This document shows positions 20,016 to 27,658 of a stretch of DNA of 48,699 nucleotides, one piece after another (position 1 is the first letter of the stretch; every line of letters starts with the position of its first letter). The stretch comes from Coriobacteriia bacterium (GTDB taxonomy: Bacteria > Actinomycetota > Coriobacteriia > Coriobacteriales > Eggerthellaceae). The notes under the pieces are model-generated. The model was not told where the DNA came from and made no database searches. It saw nothing but the letters and a program-made list of their open reading frames with translations. The translations under genes were made by a program, and so were the position numbers. The stretch spans positions 75,397 to 124,095 of the forward strand of contig JAUNOE010000001.1 of NCBI GenBank assembly GCA_030537255.1, given 5' to 3'.

Positions 20016-21665
20016 CTATTCGACGCGAAGCTTTTCCCGGATTGCTTCCACTTCTTCCCTCAGATTCCTGTCTTCATTGATCTGTTCGGATATGACCTCA
20101 TACGAATGCATGATGGTGCTGTGGGCACGTCCGAAGCCGTCCCCGATTGCCGCAAAGGTACAGTCGAGCATCTCACGACATAGGTAGATGGCGACACTGC
20201 GGGGGAGCTTGATCTTCTTGCTTCGGCCGGGCCCCGTGAGCTCCTTGTCGCTTACTCCGTAGAAGGAACAGATGGCGTCTTTGATGGCGTCCATGGTTAC
20301 CTTGTTCGAGGTGTCGCTGGCAAAGTGGTTCGAAAGCATCTGCTTTACTTGCTGCTTTGTCACCTTGTGCTCCGGGTCAAGCTTCAGGGCAAACACGACG
20401 TTGGTGACCGCGCTTTTGAGCTCACGGACGTTCGAGCTGGAGTTTTCGGCAATGTAGTCAAGGACGTCATCGGTCAGCTCAAGGGGGAAGTCTTCGTCTT
20501 CCTGGCATTCCATGAGGAAGCTCTTGGCGATATTTCGCTTTGTTTCGGCGTCGGGCGGATGCACATCGATGGTGGCACCCGAGTTGAATCGCGACACGTA
20601 ACGTTCGTCCAGGTCGATGTTCTTAGGCGCGCGGTCCGCGCTGAATACGAACTGCTTTCCCTTGGGGATGAGTTCGTTGAAGATGCGGAACAGGGTGTCA
20701 AGCGTCTGCTGTTTTCCCTGCAGGGCCTGGATGTCGTCAATGAGCAGTACGTCCAACTCCCGGAAGGATTCCTCAAAGCTGCGGAAGCTCTTGGTGATGG
20801 CCGCGTTGCTGTATTCGTTGACCATCTCCATTGCGTCGATGTAGCGAACCTTCAGCGTGGGGTAGTGCTCTTCCAGGTAGTTGCGGATGGCGCAGAGCAG
20901 GTGTGTCTTGCCCACTCCACTCCTACCGTAGATAAACAGCGGGTTGAGTGCGGAGTTTCCGGGCTTGTCGGCTACTTCCACGGCCATGGAGTAGGCCATT
21001 TGGTTCGAGGCTCCTGCAACGAAGTTGCCGAAGGTGAGCTTGGTTTCCCCTGTTGTGGTCCGCCTTGGCTGAAGCGGCTCCGCTGGCTTCTCTTTGGGTT
21101 CGGTCTCCTCCGCCGTAGACTCATCTTTTGCCGGCTGCTCGTATTCCGAGGGTTTCACCTGAGACCGGGACGGGCTCTTTCCGGCCGTTGCCTCTTTGTT
21201 TTTGGGGGGTGCTGTCGGCTTTTGATCCTCCTTCTGCTCTGGCTTGTCCATTGCTGGAGCGTCGTCTTGCGGCAGTGGCTGGGGGGCCGCTTCGATGGGA
21301 TTCTCCTTCGTTTCCGACAGCTTCGGCGCCCCTTCCTTAGCCGCGTCGCTTTTCTTCGGGGACTCTGCCACTGCGGGTGTGCTTGTTGCTTCGGAAGCTT
21401 CTGAGGCCTGGGTTGTGTCAACCTCAATCTGGATGATCCAGTTGTCTCCTCCGTAGAGCTCGCTCATGGCTTGACGGATGTCGTCGGTGTAGTGGTCTTC
21501 GATCCAATTCTTGATGAAGGCGTTATCTGAGGTCAGCATGGCGAACCCGCCTGCCGCCGCCTGGATTTGCACGCGCGAAAAGAAGGCGTCGATCTGGGGT
21601 GCGCTGTTGGAATGGTAGGTTTTCAGCTGGGCGATGAGTTTCGCTCGGGCTTCTTCGAGATCCAC
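20016..21665 (-). CDS. dnaA: Chromosomal replication initiator protein DnaA
   Basis: DnaA binds oriC and melts it. The 549-residue protein has domain I (residues 1-80, QIDAFFSRVQIQ, FIKNWIEDHYTDDI), an unusually long Glu/Lys/Pro-rich domain II (about 85-205), the AAA+ domain with LTFGNFVAG, Walker A GRSGVGKTHL (247-256), Walker B VLLIDDIQAL, a sensor with SRFNSGATIDV, and domain IV from about 453. Domain IV ends with a signature reading FGRAHSTIMHS (511-521), where actinobacterial DnaA usually has FGRDHTTVxxA; the Asp and one Thr that contact the box are Ala and Ser here. The start is GTG at 21665 with GGAG upstream. It follows the GHKL gene by 20 bases. Confidence 0.97.
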   Translation of the reverse strand: MDLEEARAKLIAQLKTYHSNSAPQIDAFFSRVQIQAAAGGFAMLTSDNAFIKNWIEDHYTDDIRQAMSELYGGDNWIIQIEVDTTQASEASEATSTPAVAESPKKSDAAKEGAPKLSETKENPIEAAPQPLPQDDAPAMDKPEQKEDQKPTAPPKNKEATAGKSPSRSQVKPSEYEQPAKDESTAEETEPKEKPAEPLQPRRTTTGETKLTFGNFVAGASNQMAYSMAVEVADKPGNSALNPLFIYGRSGVGKTHLLCAIRNYLEEHYPTLKVRYIDAMEMVNEYSNAAITKSFRSFEESFRELDVLLIDDIQALQGKQQTLDTLFRIFNELIPKGKQFVFSADRAPKNIDLDERYVSRFNSGATIDVHPPDAETKRNIAKSFLMECQEDEDFPLELTDDVLDYIAENSSSNVRELKSAVTNVVFALKLDPEHKVTKQQVKQMLSNHFASDTSNKVTMDAIKDAICSFYGVSDKELTGPGRSKKIKLPRSVAIYLCREMLDCTFAAIGDGFGRAHSTIMHSYEVISEQINEDRNLREEVEAIREKLRVE

Positions 21666-21685
21666 CGGTAGTCTCCTTCCTTCTC

Positions 21686-23017
21686 TTATGCTTGACGTGC
21701 GGCCTCAAGGCCTTGCTGGGTAAGGTGGCGCTCCTTGCCGATTTCCTCGACCAGACCTGCCTGGGTGAGTCTTTCGAACGAGTTGTGGACGGAGGACACC
21801 GAAATACCTGTTTCACGTGAAACAGCGGTGACTCCAGCAGGCCCTGCCTCCAAGGCCTTTAGGATGATTCGATCATTGCTGGTTATCTTTATGCCACTTG
21901 CGGTTTTTTGTTTACTGCTTGATGGTAACGGTGCGCCTGGCGTTGCGGGGTGTTCCATAAGGCTGATAGTTACCACAGCGCCCGAATTGATGTTGTCTTC
22001 GATCGTGATGCTGCCATGGTTGAAGCTCAGGGCGTCTTTTACCAAGGGGAGACCGGAGCCGACGCCTCGAATGTATTGCTTCATAGGCTCGGTGGCGCTG
22101 GTTACGCCAGGCATCTGCACAAGGGACTTGTCTTTGATGCCGGGACCCTGGTCTGTGAATCGGATGGTGTTTCCCGCATCGAGGATCGAGACCACGACTT
22201 CCTTGAACTGCGCATGGATGAAGTTTTCGGATACTTCTCGGATCACCGAATAAGGTATGCGGCCTCCCGTCGCCTGCGAATGTTGGTAGGTCAGGGATGC
22301 GATTCGCTCGATGAATTCGTGCGTCGGGCCTCCGGGTATACGGATGACGCGTGGTGCGCTGTGAAGGTCGTCGTAAATGGCGACTCGAGCTGAGGTATCG
22401 ATGTTCGAGTAGTCGAAGTCGTCGGCAGGCTTTGTTGGTGATGTCCGCGCTGGTGCAGGCGTGGGTACCGATGCAGGTGCTGCACCTTCGGGAGTAAAGC
22501 CGGGCGTCCAGCCTTGCTGCTGGGGTTGGATGACGCCCCCTTGCGGTTGTTGCATTGGTTGGATGGGGGCCTGAGGGTGGCCAGGGACCTGCGGGTAGCC
22601 GAAGGCCTGTGGGTAGCTAGGCCAGGATCCTGGTGTGGGCTGTTGGGCTTGCGGATAGCTGGGGGTTGCAGGGAAGGCTTGCTGCTGAGGGGGCATGTCC
22701 TGACCTTGGGGGTAGCCATACCCCGGCCAAGCCTGGGTGGGGTGGTAGCTGGGTTGCCGCATGTCCCAAGCCTGCTGACCCGACCAGGCTTGGCCGGCGT
22801 GGGGTGGGTTGCCGTCTGTCGCGGCCCGTCCTGGCTGCGGTTGCCCCGTGGTCTGTTCGGGGATGGCCCTGCCTCCGTTTATGGTCATTGCTCCGTTTGC
22901 CTGATCCCAGTCGGGCGCTGCCTCTTCGACCGTCGAGCCACCCATGGATAGGTTTCCCCTGGGTGGTAGCGCTTGGTCTTCTGGTGTCGTTTCGGCATTG
23001 TTGGGTGCTTGGTCCAT
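21686..23017 (-). CDS. GHKL ATPase with Pro/Gln-rich N-terminus and C-terminal winged helix
   Basis: Residues 1-200 are low complexity, rich in Pro, Gln, Gly and Tyr, with repeated YPQA/YPQ-like units around 92-150, and are probably disordered. Residues about 230-355 form a histidine-kinase/anti-sigma-type ATPase domain: N box REVSENFIHA (260-269), G1 FTDQGPGI (287-294), G2 GVGSGLPLVK (318-327). There is no phospho-accepting His domain and no membrane segment. Residues 378-440 form a winged helix (NDRIILKALE, VSSVHNSFERLTQAGLVEE) whose helix-turn-helix includes VSRET, encoded by a parS site. It lies 20 bases upstream of dnaA on the same strand. A role in origin or dnaA control is inference from position. 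The ATG at 23017 has a weak Shine-Dalgarno. Confidence 0.85.
   Translation of the reverse strand: MDQAPNNAETTPEDQALPPRGNLSMGGSTVEEAAPDWDQANGAMTINGGRAIPEQTTGQPQPGRAATDGNPPHAGQAWSGQQAWDMRQPSYHPTQAWPGYGYPQGQDMPPQQQAFPATPSYPQAQQPTPGSWPSYPQAFGYPQVPGHPQAPIQPMQQPQGGVIQPQQQGWTPGFTPEGAAPASVPTPAPARTSPTKPADDFDYSNIDTSARVAIYDDLHSAPRVIRIPGGPTHEFIERIASLTYQHSQATGGRIPYSVIREVSENFIHAQFKEVVVSILDAGNTIRFTDQGPGIKDKSLVQMPGVTSATEPMKQYIRGVGSGLPLVKDALSFNHGSITIEDNINSGAVVTISLMEHPATPGAPLPSSSKQKTASGIKITSNDRIILKALEAGPAGVTAVSRETGISVSSVHNSFERLTQAGLVEEIGKERHLTQQGLEAARQA
21809..21824. other. parS site 3 (perfect), inside the GHKL gene
   Basis: TGTTTCACGTGAAACA. It encodes the VSRET stretch (residues 399-403) at the start of the winged-helix recognition region, so here the parS-encoded peptide is part of a folded domain. 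Confidence 0.93.
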
Positions 23018-23048
23018 GCTGCTTCGATTCCGTTGTGTTTGTTAGGCC

Positions 23049-23054
23049 AGTATC
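23049..23054 (-). promoter_or_regulatory. Possible -10 of the GHKL-dnaA operon
   Basis: GATACT on the minus strand lies about 32 bases upstream of the GHKL start. No good -35 is seen, so this is only a candidate. Confidence 0.3.
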
Positions 23055-23099
23055 ACTGCGAGCCTAGCTGCGTTTTCGTCATTCGCCTTCAAGGCTACG

Positions 23100-23340
23100 C
23101 CGTCAAATTTCAGGGTTTTCGTCGAAATTCGGCCTATGTTTTGTCGAAAACCGAAAGAAACGTCGAAAACTCTGTCGTTTTCGCTCAAGATTCTATCGAG
23201 CTTTTAGTCAATTTTCAATTTTTCGACAGAGTTTTCGAGTTTTCGACATTTGAGTTCTCTACAACTTTCGATATTTCGACTGAGTTTTCGACAGAATGTA
23301 GAAAAGTCGAAAGAAATATCGAAAAACAAGGAGCACGGTC
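23100..23340. other. Probable oriC: cluster of variant DnaA boxes TTTTCGACA
   Basis: The gap sits at the strand switch between the dnaA and rpmH gene blocks. Perfect copies of TTTTCGACA lie at 23220-23228, 23240-23248 and 23285-23293 (plus) and 23142-23150 (minus). Near copies lie at 23161-23169 (minus, TTTTCGACG), 23273-23281, 23305-23313 and 23317-23325. In all, 12 TCGA cores lie in about 210 bases. The element differs from TTATCCACA at two positions; no canonical box is seen. AT-rich patches such as AGTCAATTTTCAATTTTTC (23207-23225) could melt. The call rests on position and repeat density; the dnaA-dnaN gap could also take part. Confidence 0.7.
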
Positions 23341-23453
23341 AAAAAGACCCTTCGCCTTTCGCCTTTTCGGCCTTTAGGGCCGATTCTTTCGTCGCTGTTT
23401 TCGGGGCGTATTCGGTGACTTCCGAACAACCATTAATAAAGTTTAGAAATTCG

Positions 23454-23481
23454 TTGACAGGCGACCCGTCACTTGTATAAT
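23454..23481 (+). promoter_or_regulatory. rpmH promoter
   Basis: TTGACA (23454-23459), a 16-base spacer and TATAAT (23476-23481), both perfect hexamers, lie 31 bases upstream of rpmH. It should drive rpmH-rnpA-yidD-yidC. Confidence 0.85.
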
Positions 23482-23512
23482 TTCGAATTTACGAGAACTG
23501 AAAGGATAGGCA

Positions 23513-23647
23513 ATGAAACGCACTTATCAACCCAACAACCGCAGGCGTGCAAAGACTCATGGTTTCCGTGCTCGTATGGCAACCAAGGGTGGCCGCGCCG
23601 TCCTGTCCGCCCGTCGTGCTAAGGGCCGCAAGCGCCTTTGCGTCTAA
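23513..23647 (+). CDS. rpmH: 50S ribosomal protein L34
   Basis: This 44-residue basic protein begins [19 protein letters not shown] and ends [10 protein letters not shown], the L34 pattern; the last residues are normally RLTV or RLSA, so the Cys is a small variation. It has AAAGGA upstream and is followed 15 bases later by rnpA, its standard neighbour. Confidence 0.97.
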   Translation: MKRTYQPNNRRRAKTHGFRARMATKGGRAVLSARRAKGRKRLCV

Positions 23648-23662
23648 GACAGATGAGGAATC

Positions 23663-23992
23663 GTGCGCGGAACCATTAAATCCAGCACCGAAGTTTCCGA
23701 CATCTTCTCACAGGGTGAACGTATCGATACCGCGTTCATCACGCTATTGGTATCACCTCGACGCGGCCTTACGGGCCGCGTTGCTTTTGTAGCGGGAAAA
23801 CGCAACGGATGCGCCGTGTGGCGTAATTCAGCAAAGCGCCGCATGCGTGAGATATGTCGGGAACTTGGCGGTCCTTGGGCGGACTACGATGTCGTTTTTC
23901 TCGCCAAGAGAAGAATCATGGAGCCTGCTTATAGTAAAGTGCTACGAGCGTGCCAAAAGGGCGTTGCCTCCTTCGTCAAGGAGGCTTCGTAG
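23663..23992 (+). CDS. rnpA: Ribonuclease P protein component
   Basis: RnpA is the protein subunit that helps the RNase P RNA process tRNA 5' ends. The 109-residue protein has [35 protein letters not shown]; the RNxxKRRxRE segment is the family's RNA-binding signature. The start is GTG at 23663; the nearby ATG at 23653 is in another frame. Its stop overlaps the start of yidD. The catalytic RNA gene is not in the window. Confidence 0.94.
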   Translation: MRGTIKSSTEVSDIFSQGERIDTAFITLLVSPRRGLTGRVAFVAGKRNGCAVWRNSAKRRMREICRELGGPWADYDVVFLAKRRIMEPAYSKVLRACQKGVASFVKEAS

Positions 23993-24261
23993 TGTGGAAA
24001 TCCATGGCGGGGTTCCTGGCCAGCATCCCGAAGAAGCTTGCTCTGCTGCTGATTCGTTGCTATCAGATCGCCTTGTCTCCGCACTTCCCGGGACAGTGCC
24101 GGTTCATACCGACCTGCTCTCAGTACGGAATGATCGCCATCGGTCGTTTTGGCTTCCTCAAGGGGTCTTACCTTACCGCACGAAGAATCCTTCGCTGCCG
24201 TCCTGGTGGCGATTATGGCTACGATCCCGTGCCGGAGGAGTTTCCTCACGGACGGAAATAG
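23992..24261 (+). CDS. yidD: Membrane protein insertion efficiency factor YidD
   Basis: YidD assists YidC-dependent membrane insertion. The 89-residue protein shows the family core [28 protein letters not shown], with its three conserved Cys, and [24 protein letters not shown]. The frame is open from 23950, but the GTG at 23992 shares one base with the rnpA stop (TAGTG) and has AAGGAGG at good spacing. The order rnpA-yidD-yidC is standard. Confidence 0.94.
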   Translation: MWKSMAGFLASIPKKLALLLIRCYQIALSPHFPGQCRFIPTCSQYGMIAIGRFGFLKGSYLTARRILRCRPGGDYGYDPVPEEFPHGRK

Positions 24262-24277
24262 AGAGGTTTACTGACGT

Positions 24278-25084
24278 ATGTGGGAAGCATTTAAAGACGC
24301 GATCTTCTGGTGCATCCAGTCGCTGTACGGCATTGTTGCCGACTGGGGCCTGGCAATCATTGTTGCAACCCTGATTTTCCGATTGGTGCTTGCGCCAATC
24401 ATGCAGAAGCAGATCAAGTCCTCCTACCAGATGCAGAAGTTCAACCCTCGCATCCAGGAGATTCAGCGCAAGTACGAAGGTGATCAGCAGCGTATCGCCC
24501 TTGAGACCCAGAAGATTTACGCAGATACGGGCTTCAATCCCATTGCTGGCTGCCTGCCGATGTTGCTGCAGATGCCTATCTTCATTGCCTTGTTTCAGGT
24601 TCTGCAGGAAATGGGCACGCGTGTCGGTTCTCTGGACAACTACTGCCTCTATGGCATTCTGCCCAACCTGGTCTCTTCCCCCGCATCCTTCTTCAACGAG
24701 GGCAACATCGCGGGTGGCATTCCTTACTTCCTGCTGCTCCTGTTCTTCGCCGGTTTGACCTTCCTACCTTCCCTGTTGCAGATGCGCGGTCAGACCGACG
24801 GCCAGCAGAAGCGCCAGACCATGATCATGATGGCCGTTATGTCGGTCATGATGCTCTTCATCGGTTGGGGCTCTCCCGCAGGTGTTCTCCTGTTCTGGGC
24901 GGTCTCCTCTCTGTGGGGCGTCGCTCAGCAGCAGGTCACTACCGCCATCATGCGTCGTCGTGATGCCGCCGAGGAGGCAGCCAATCCTGCTCCCGTGAAG
25001 CCCGTTGAGGTCAATGTCGTTCGTAAGCAGCAGAAGCCTCGTCCCACCAAGGGCTCTTCCAAGAAGAACAAGAAGAAGCACTAA
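24278..25084 (+). CDS. yidC: Membrane protein insertase YidC
   Basis: YidC inserts and folds membrane proteins, alone or with Sec. The 268-residue protein is the short Gram-positive form without a periplasmic domain. The first membrane segment holds the conserved Arg in ATLIFRLVLAPI; the cytoplasmic hairpin follows (KFNPRIQEIQRKYEGD); further segments lie near residues 90-115, 150-170 and 185-225. The C-terminus is Lys-rich (SSKKNKKKH), which fits ribosome contact. No signal-peptidase II Cys is seen. It lies between yidD and jag. Confidence 0.95.
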   Translation: MWEAFKDAIFWCIQSLYGIVADWGLAIIVATLIFRLVLAPIMQKQIKSSYQMQKFNPRIQEIQRKYEGDQQRIALETQKIYADTGFNPIAGCLPMLLQMPIFIALFQVLQEMGTRVGSLDNYCLYGILPNLVSSPASFFNEGNIAGGIPYFLLLLFFAGLTFLPSLLQMRGQTDGQQKRQTMIMMAVMSVMMLFIGWGSPAGVLLFWAVSSLWGVAQQQVTTAIMRRRDAAEEAANPAPVKPVEVNVVRKQQKPRPTKGSSKKNKKKH

Positions 25085-25119
25085 CTAATTAGACGATCTT
25101 CTTCCATATCGTGGACTCC

Positions 25120-25148
25120 TCCCCCTCCGTCCTGTTTTCGGAGGGGGA
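25120..25148 (+). terminator. Hairpin between yidC and jag
   Basis: TCCCCCTCCG and CGGAGGGGGA form a 10-bp stem, but no T run follows (GATTTGATT), so it is a weak terminator or a processing/attenuation hairpin. Confidence 0.4.
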
Positions 25149-25170
25149 GATTTGATTAAAGGAGAAAAAC

Positions 25171-25731
25171 ATGTCAGAAGAACGCATCGAAGATGAGGCC
25201 ATCGAGACCAAGAATCTCGAAAACGAGGTATCCGAAGGTACCTCCGACGAGTCTGCTGCCTTCAGCGAGGACCAGGTCGACGCTGTTGCGGATACCGCGA
25301 TGTCCGTAATCAATGACCTTGTGAAGTACTTCGAAGTCGGAGAGATTTCCATTGATGAGTACGAAGGCGACGAAGGCGAGCTCATCTTGGATATCACGGG
25401 TGACGACCTCGCTGTCCTCATCGGACGTCATGGCCGTACGCTCGAGTCTCTGCAGTTTATGGTTTCGGCCATCACCACTCGCAAAGTCGGCTTCCGCTAC
25501 CCCTTGGTTGTTGATGTCGAGGGCTACAAGTCTCGTCAGCGTCAGAAGCTCGAAGACATTGCCTATGATGCCGCGGAAAAGGCTGTTGAGCAGGGATCGA
25601 GTGTCAAGCTCCGTCCTATGAGCCCCTATGAGCGTCGCATCGTTCATTTGGCCCTTCGTGGTGACGAGTCCGTAGAGACCGTTTCTGAAGGCGAAGGCCG
25701 TGCTCGCCGCGTTGTCGTTGTTCCTCGCTAG
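25171..25731 (+). CDS. jag: Jag/KhpB-type KH-R3H RNA-binding protein
   Basis: The 186-residue protein has an acidic N-terminus (1-45), a KH domain with GDDLAVLIGRHGRTLESLQ (about 75-93), and a C-terminal R3H domain (LRPMSPYERRIVHLALRGDE, then SEGEGRARRVVVVPR). It lacks the N-terminal Jag_N domain of firmicute homologues, as is common in actinobacteria. Jag/EloR proteins with KhpA control cell elongation and division in streptococci; the role here is unknown. It follows yidC and precedes rsmG. The ATG at 25171 has AAAGGAG upstream. Confidence 0.9.
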   Translation: MSEERIEDEAIETKNLENEVSEGTSDESAAFSEDQVDAVADTAMSVINDLVKYFEVGEISIDEYEGDEGELILDITGDDLAVLIGRHGRTLESLQFMVSAITTRKVGFRYPLVVDVEGYKSRQRQKLEDIAYDAAEKAVEQGSSVKLRPMSPYERRIVHLALRGDESVETVSEGEGRARRVVVVPR

Positions 25732-25747
25732 TGTTTCACGTGAAACA
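25732..25747. other. parS site 4 (perfect), overlapping the rsmG start
   Basis: TGTTTCACGTGAAACA between jag and rsmG. Its last base is the A of the rsmG ATG, so it fills the place where a Shine-Dalgarno would be. Confidence 0.93.
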
Positions 25748-26436
25748 TGTCTGACAACGTAACGAATGTGGAGCCTACCGAGGCTCAACGAGAGCTCCTT
25801 GATCGTCATTTGAGCCTCATCATTGAGGCGAATAAAATATCCAACCTGACAAGGATCACCGGCTGGGAGCAAGGTCAGCTTCTTCATGTGGAAGATTCCC
25901 TGGTTGGCGTCCCTGAAGTGCTCGATGCACCCGAAGGGCGTTATGCCGACCTAGGTACCGGTGGTGGATTCCCTGGCATCCCTGTCGCCATCATGTCGGG
26001 ACGTGATACCCTGCTGGTGGATTCCGTCGGCAAGAAGACTCGAGCCCTCGATTCCGTCATTGACGAGCTCGGGATGAGCGAAGTGATAAAAACCTATACC
26101 GGCAGGGCGGAGGACTTGGCACTTGAGCTGCCTGGCGAGTTTGCCGTTATTACTGCCCGGGCGCTTTCGTCCTTGCCTTCGCTTATCGAGCTTGGCTCCC
26201 CTTTACTTAAGCGAGGTGGACGTATGGTTTGTTACAAGGCTCGTCCTGATGATGACGAGGTGGAAAGGGCTGTTTCCTTGGAGAAGAAGCTGGGTATGTC
26301 CTTGGTTTCCCGTAGGGACGTTGTTCTTTCTGATGAGGAAACCCATCGCTGCATTTTTGTCTTCGAAAAGGTCAAGAAGCAGAAGATTAGGCTTCCTCGA
26401 AGGGTTGGCATGGCGCAGCGCCATCCTCTCGCGTAG
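25747..26436 (+). CDS. rsmG: 16S rRNA (guanine(527)-N7)-methyltransferase RsmG
   Basis: RsmG methylates G527 of 16S rRNA using SAM. The 229-residue protein has NKISNLTRITGWEQGQLLHVEDSL, the SAM-binding loop DLGTGGGFPGIPVAI (near residues 69-83) and VITARALSSLPSLIEL. The ATG at 25747 is joined to a parS site and no Shine-Dalgarno is visible; translation may be coupled to jag, whose stop is 15 bases upstream. No alternative start with a better site follows. The place between jag and parA is standard. Confidence 0.94.
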   Translation: MSDNVTNVEPTEAQRELLDRHLSLIIEANKISNLTRITGWEQGQLLHVEDSLVGVPEVLDAPEGRYADLGTGGGFPGIPVAIMSGRDTLLVDSVGKKTRALDSVIDELGMSEVIKTYTGRAEDLALELPGEFAVITARALSSLPSLIELGSPLLKRGGRMVCYKARPDDDEVERAVSLEKKLGMSLVSRRDVVLSDEETHRCIFVFEKVKKQKIRLPRRVGMAQRHPLA

Positions 26437-26465
26437 GTTTCTAAACCGTATTATTTGCTTCCACG

Positions 26466-26506
26466 CCGTAGGGTTGTCGTTACCGTGATGACAACCCTAC
26501 GGCTTT
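26466..26506 (+). terminator. Terminator after rsmG
   Basis: CCGTAGGGTTGTC (26466-26478) pairs perfectly with GACAACCCTACGG (26490-26502) around an 11-base loop, followed by CTTTG. It separates the rpmH-rsmG group from parAB. Confidence 0.75.
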
Positions 26507-26535
26507 GATGTTTCACGTGAAACATCGGCTATAAT
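26505..26535 (+). promoter_or_regulatory. parAB promoter
   Basis: TATAAT at 26530-26535 lies 25 bases upstream of the parA start. TTGATG at 26505-26510 is the likely -35, with a 19-base spacer. A parS site (26509-26524) fills the spacer. Confidence 0.55.
26509..26524. other. parS site 5 (perfect), inside the parAB promoter
   Basis: TGTTTCACGTGAAACA between the putative -35 and -10 of parAB. ParB bound here should compete with RNA polymerase. Confidence 0.93.
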
Positions 26536-26560
26536 CGTCACGTTTACGAAAGGGGTTTAC

Positions 26561-27658
26561 GTGGGTTTATTCGGTAGTCTCAAACAGACTTTCAGCGCAC
26601 CAACGACTTCCAAAACGGACCACGACGGAAACAAGGCAAAGTCCGTTCAGGCAACGTCTGTCACCGGCATTGCCCCCGAGTCCATCGATGCTTTTGACCT
26701 CAAGAACGAAGAGGCTGAGGTCGTCGAGCGCGAAGTCGTTTCGAATGACGGCTCAAGTCAGAATCAAGTTGTCGAAGATTTGGCAACTGGAGCTGTATCT
26801 GATGGGGCGGCTTCGTCTGAGGATGAAGAGGTTGAAGACGAAGCCCCGGCATTTGTCCCCTTCCGTGAGAAGGGTCCTGTTGGCCATGTAATTGGTCAGA
26901 CCAAGATTCTTGCCATCATTAACCAAAAGGGTGGCGTCGGTAAGTCGACTACGGCCGTAAACCTTGCTGCTGCTCTTGGTCATGCTGGCAAGGAAGTCTT
27001 GCTGGTTGACCTCGACCCTCAGGGAAACGCAACCAGTGGCTATGGTGTGGACAAGCGAAGCATCAATGGCTGCGTGTATGACGTTCTTCTGGGAAACGTG
27101 TCCGTCGAGGACGTTATTCTTGCTCGCGTGAACGAGGGTGTGGACATTCTTCCTTCCACCATCAATCTTGCTGGTGCGGAAGTCGAGTTGGTCAACGAGA
27201 TGGCTCGAGAGAATCGCCTGAAGAATGCTCTGGGTAGCCTTCGTGGTTTGTATGACTATATCCTTATCGATTGCCCTCCCTCGCTTGGTTTGCTCACCAT
27301 TAATGCGCTGGTGGCTTCCGACAAGCTGCTGATTCCTATTCAATGTGAGTTCTACGCATTGGAAGGCGTGACAAAACTTCTCGATTCGATGAATCGTGTC
27401 AAAACTATCCTGAACCCTGGCCTGGATATCTATGGCATTGTCATGACCATGTACGATGCTCGCACTAATTTGTCCAATCAGGTCGTCGAAGAGGTGCGTT
27501 CCTTCTTTGGTTCTACCGTCTTTGAGACTTTGATTCCGCGTACCGTCAAGCTGTCCGAGGCTCCTAGCTATGGCCAGCCCATCAGTGACTACGCTCCTGA
27601 CAACAAGGGTGCCAAGGCCTATGACGATCTTGCTCAAGAGGTGATTGCCCGTGGCTAA
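26561..27658 (+). CDS. parA: Chromosome-partitioning ATPase ParA (Soj) with long N-terminal extension
   Basis: ParA is the nucleoid-bound ATPase that moves ParB-parS complexes. From residue 114 the sequence is a normal Soj: KILAIINQKGGVGKSTTAVN with the deviant Walker A (123-130), LLVDLDPQGNATSGYG, LIDCPPSLGLLTINAL, and SEAPSYGQPISDYAP near the end. The first 112 residues are extra, acidic and Ser/Glu-rich, after a short hydrophobic start MGLFGSLKQTF. Total length is 365, against about 250-280 for most chromosomal ParA. The start is GTG with AAAGGGG upstream. It overlaps parB. Confidence 0.95.
   Translation: MGLFGSLKQTFSAPTTSKTDHDGNKAKSVQATSVTGIAPESIDAFDLKNEEAEVVEREVVSNDGSSQNQVVEDLATGAVSDGAASSEDEEVEDEAPAFVPFREKGPVGHVIGQTKILAIINQKGGVGKSTTAVNLAAALGHAGKEVLLVDLDPQGNATSGYGVDKRSINGCVYDVLLGNVSVEDVILARVNEGVDILPSTINLAGAEVELVNEMARENRLKNALGSLRGLYDYILIDCPPSLGLLTINALVASDKLLIPIQCEFYALEGVTKLLDSMNRVKTILNPGLDIYGIVMTMYDARTNLSNQVVEEVRSFFGSTVFETLIPRTVKLSEAPSYGQPISDYAPDNKGAKAYDDLAQEVIARG

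Noticed and set aside
23100-23340. CRISPR or tandem-repeat reading of the TTTTCGACA cluster
   Set aside because: Copies are 9 bases long, unevenly spaced and on both strands, which fits protein-binding boxes and not a CRISPR array.
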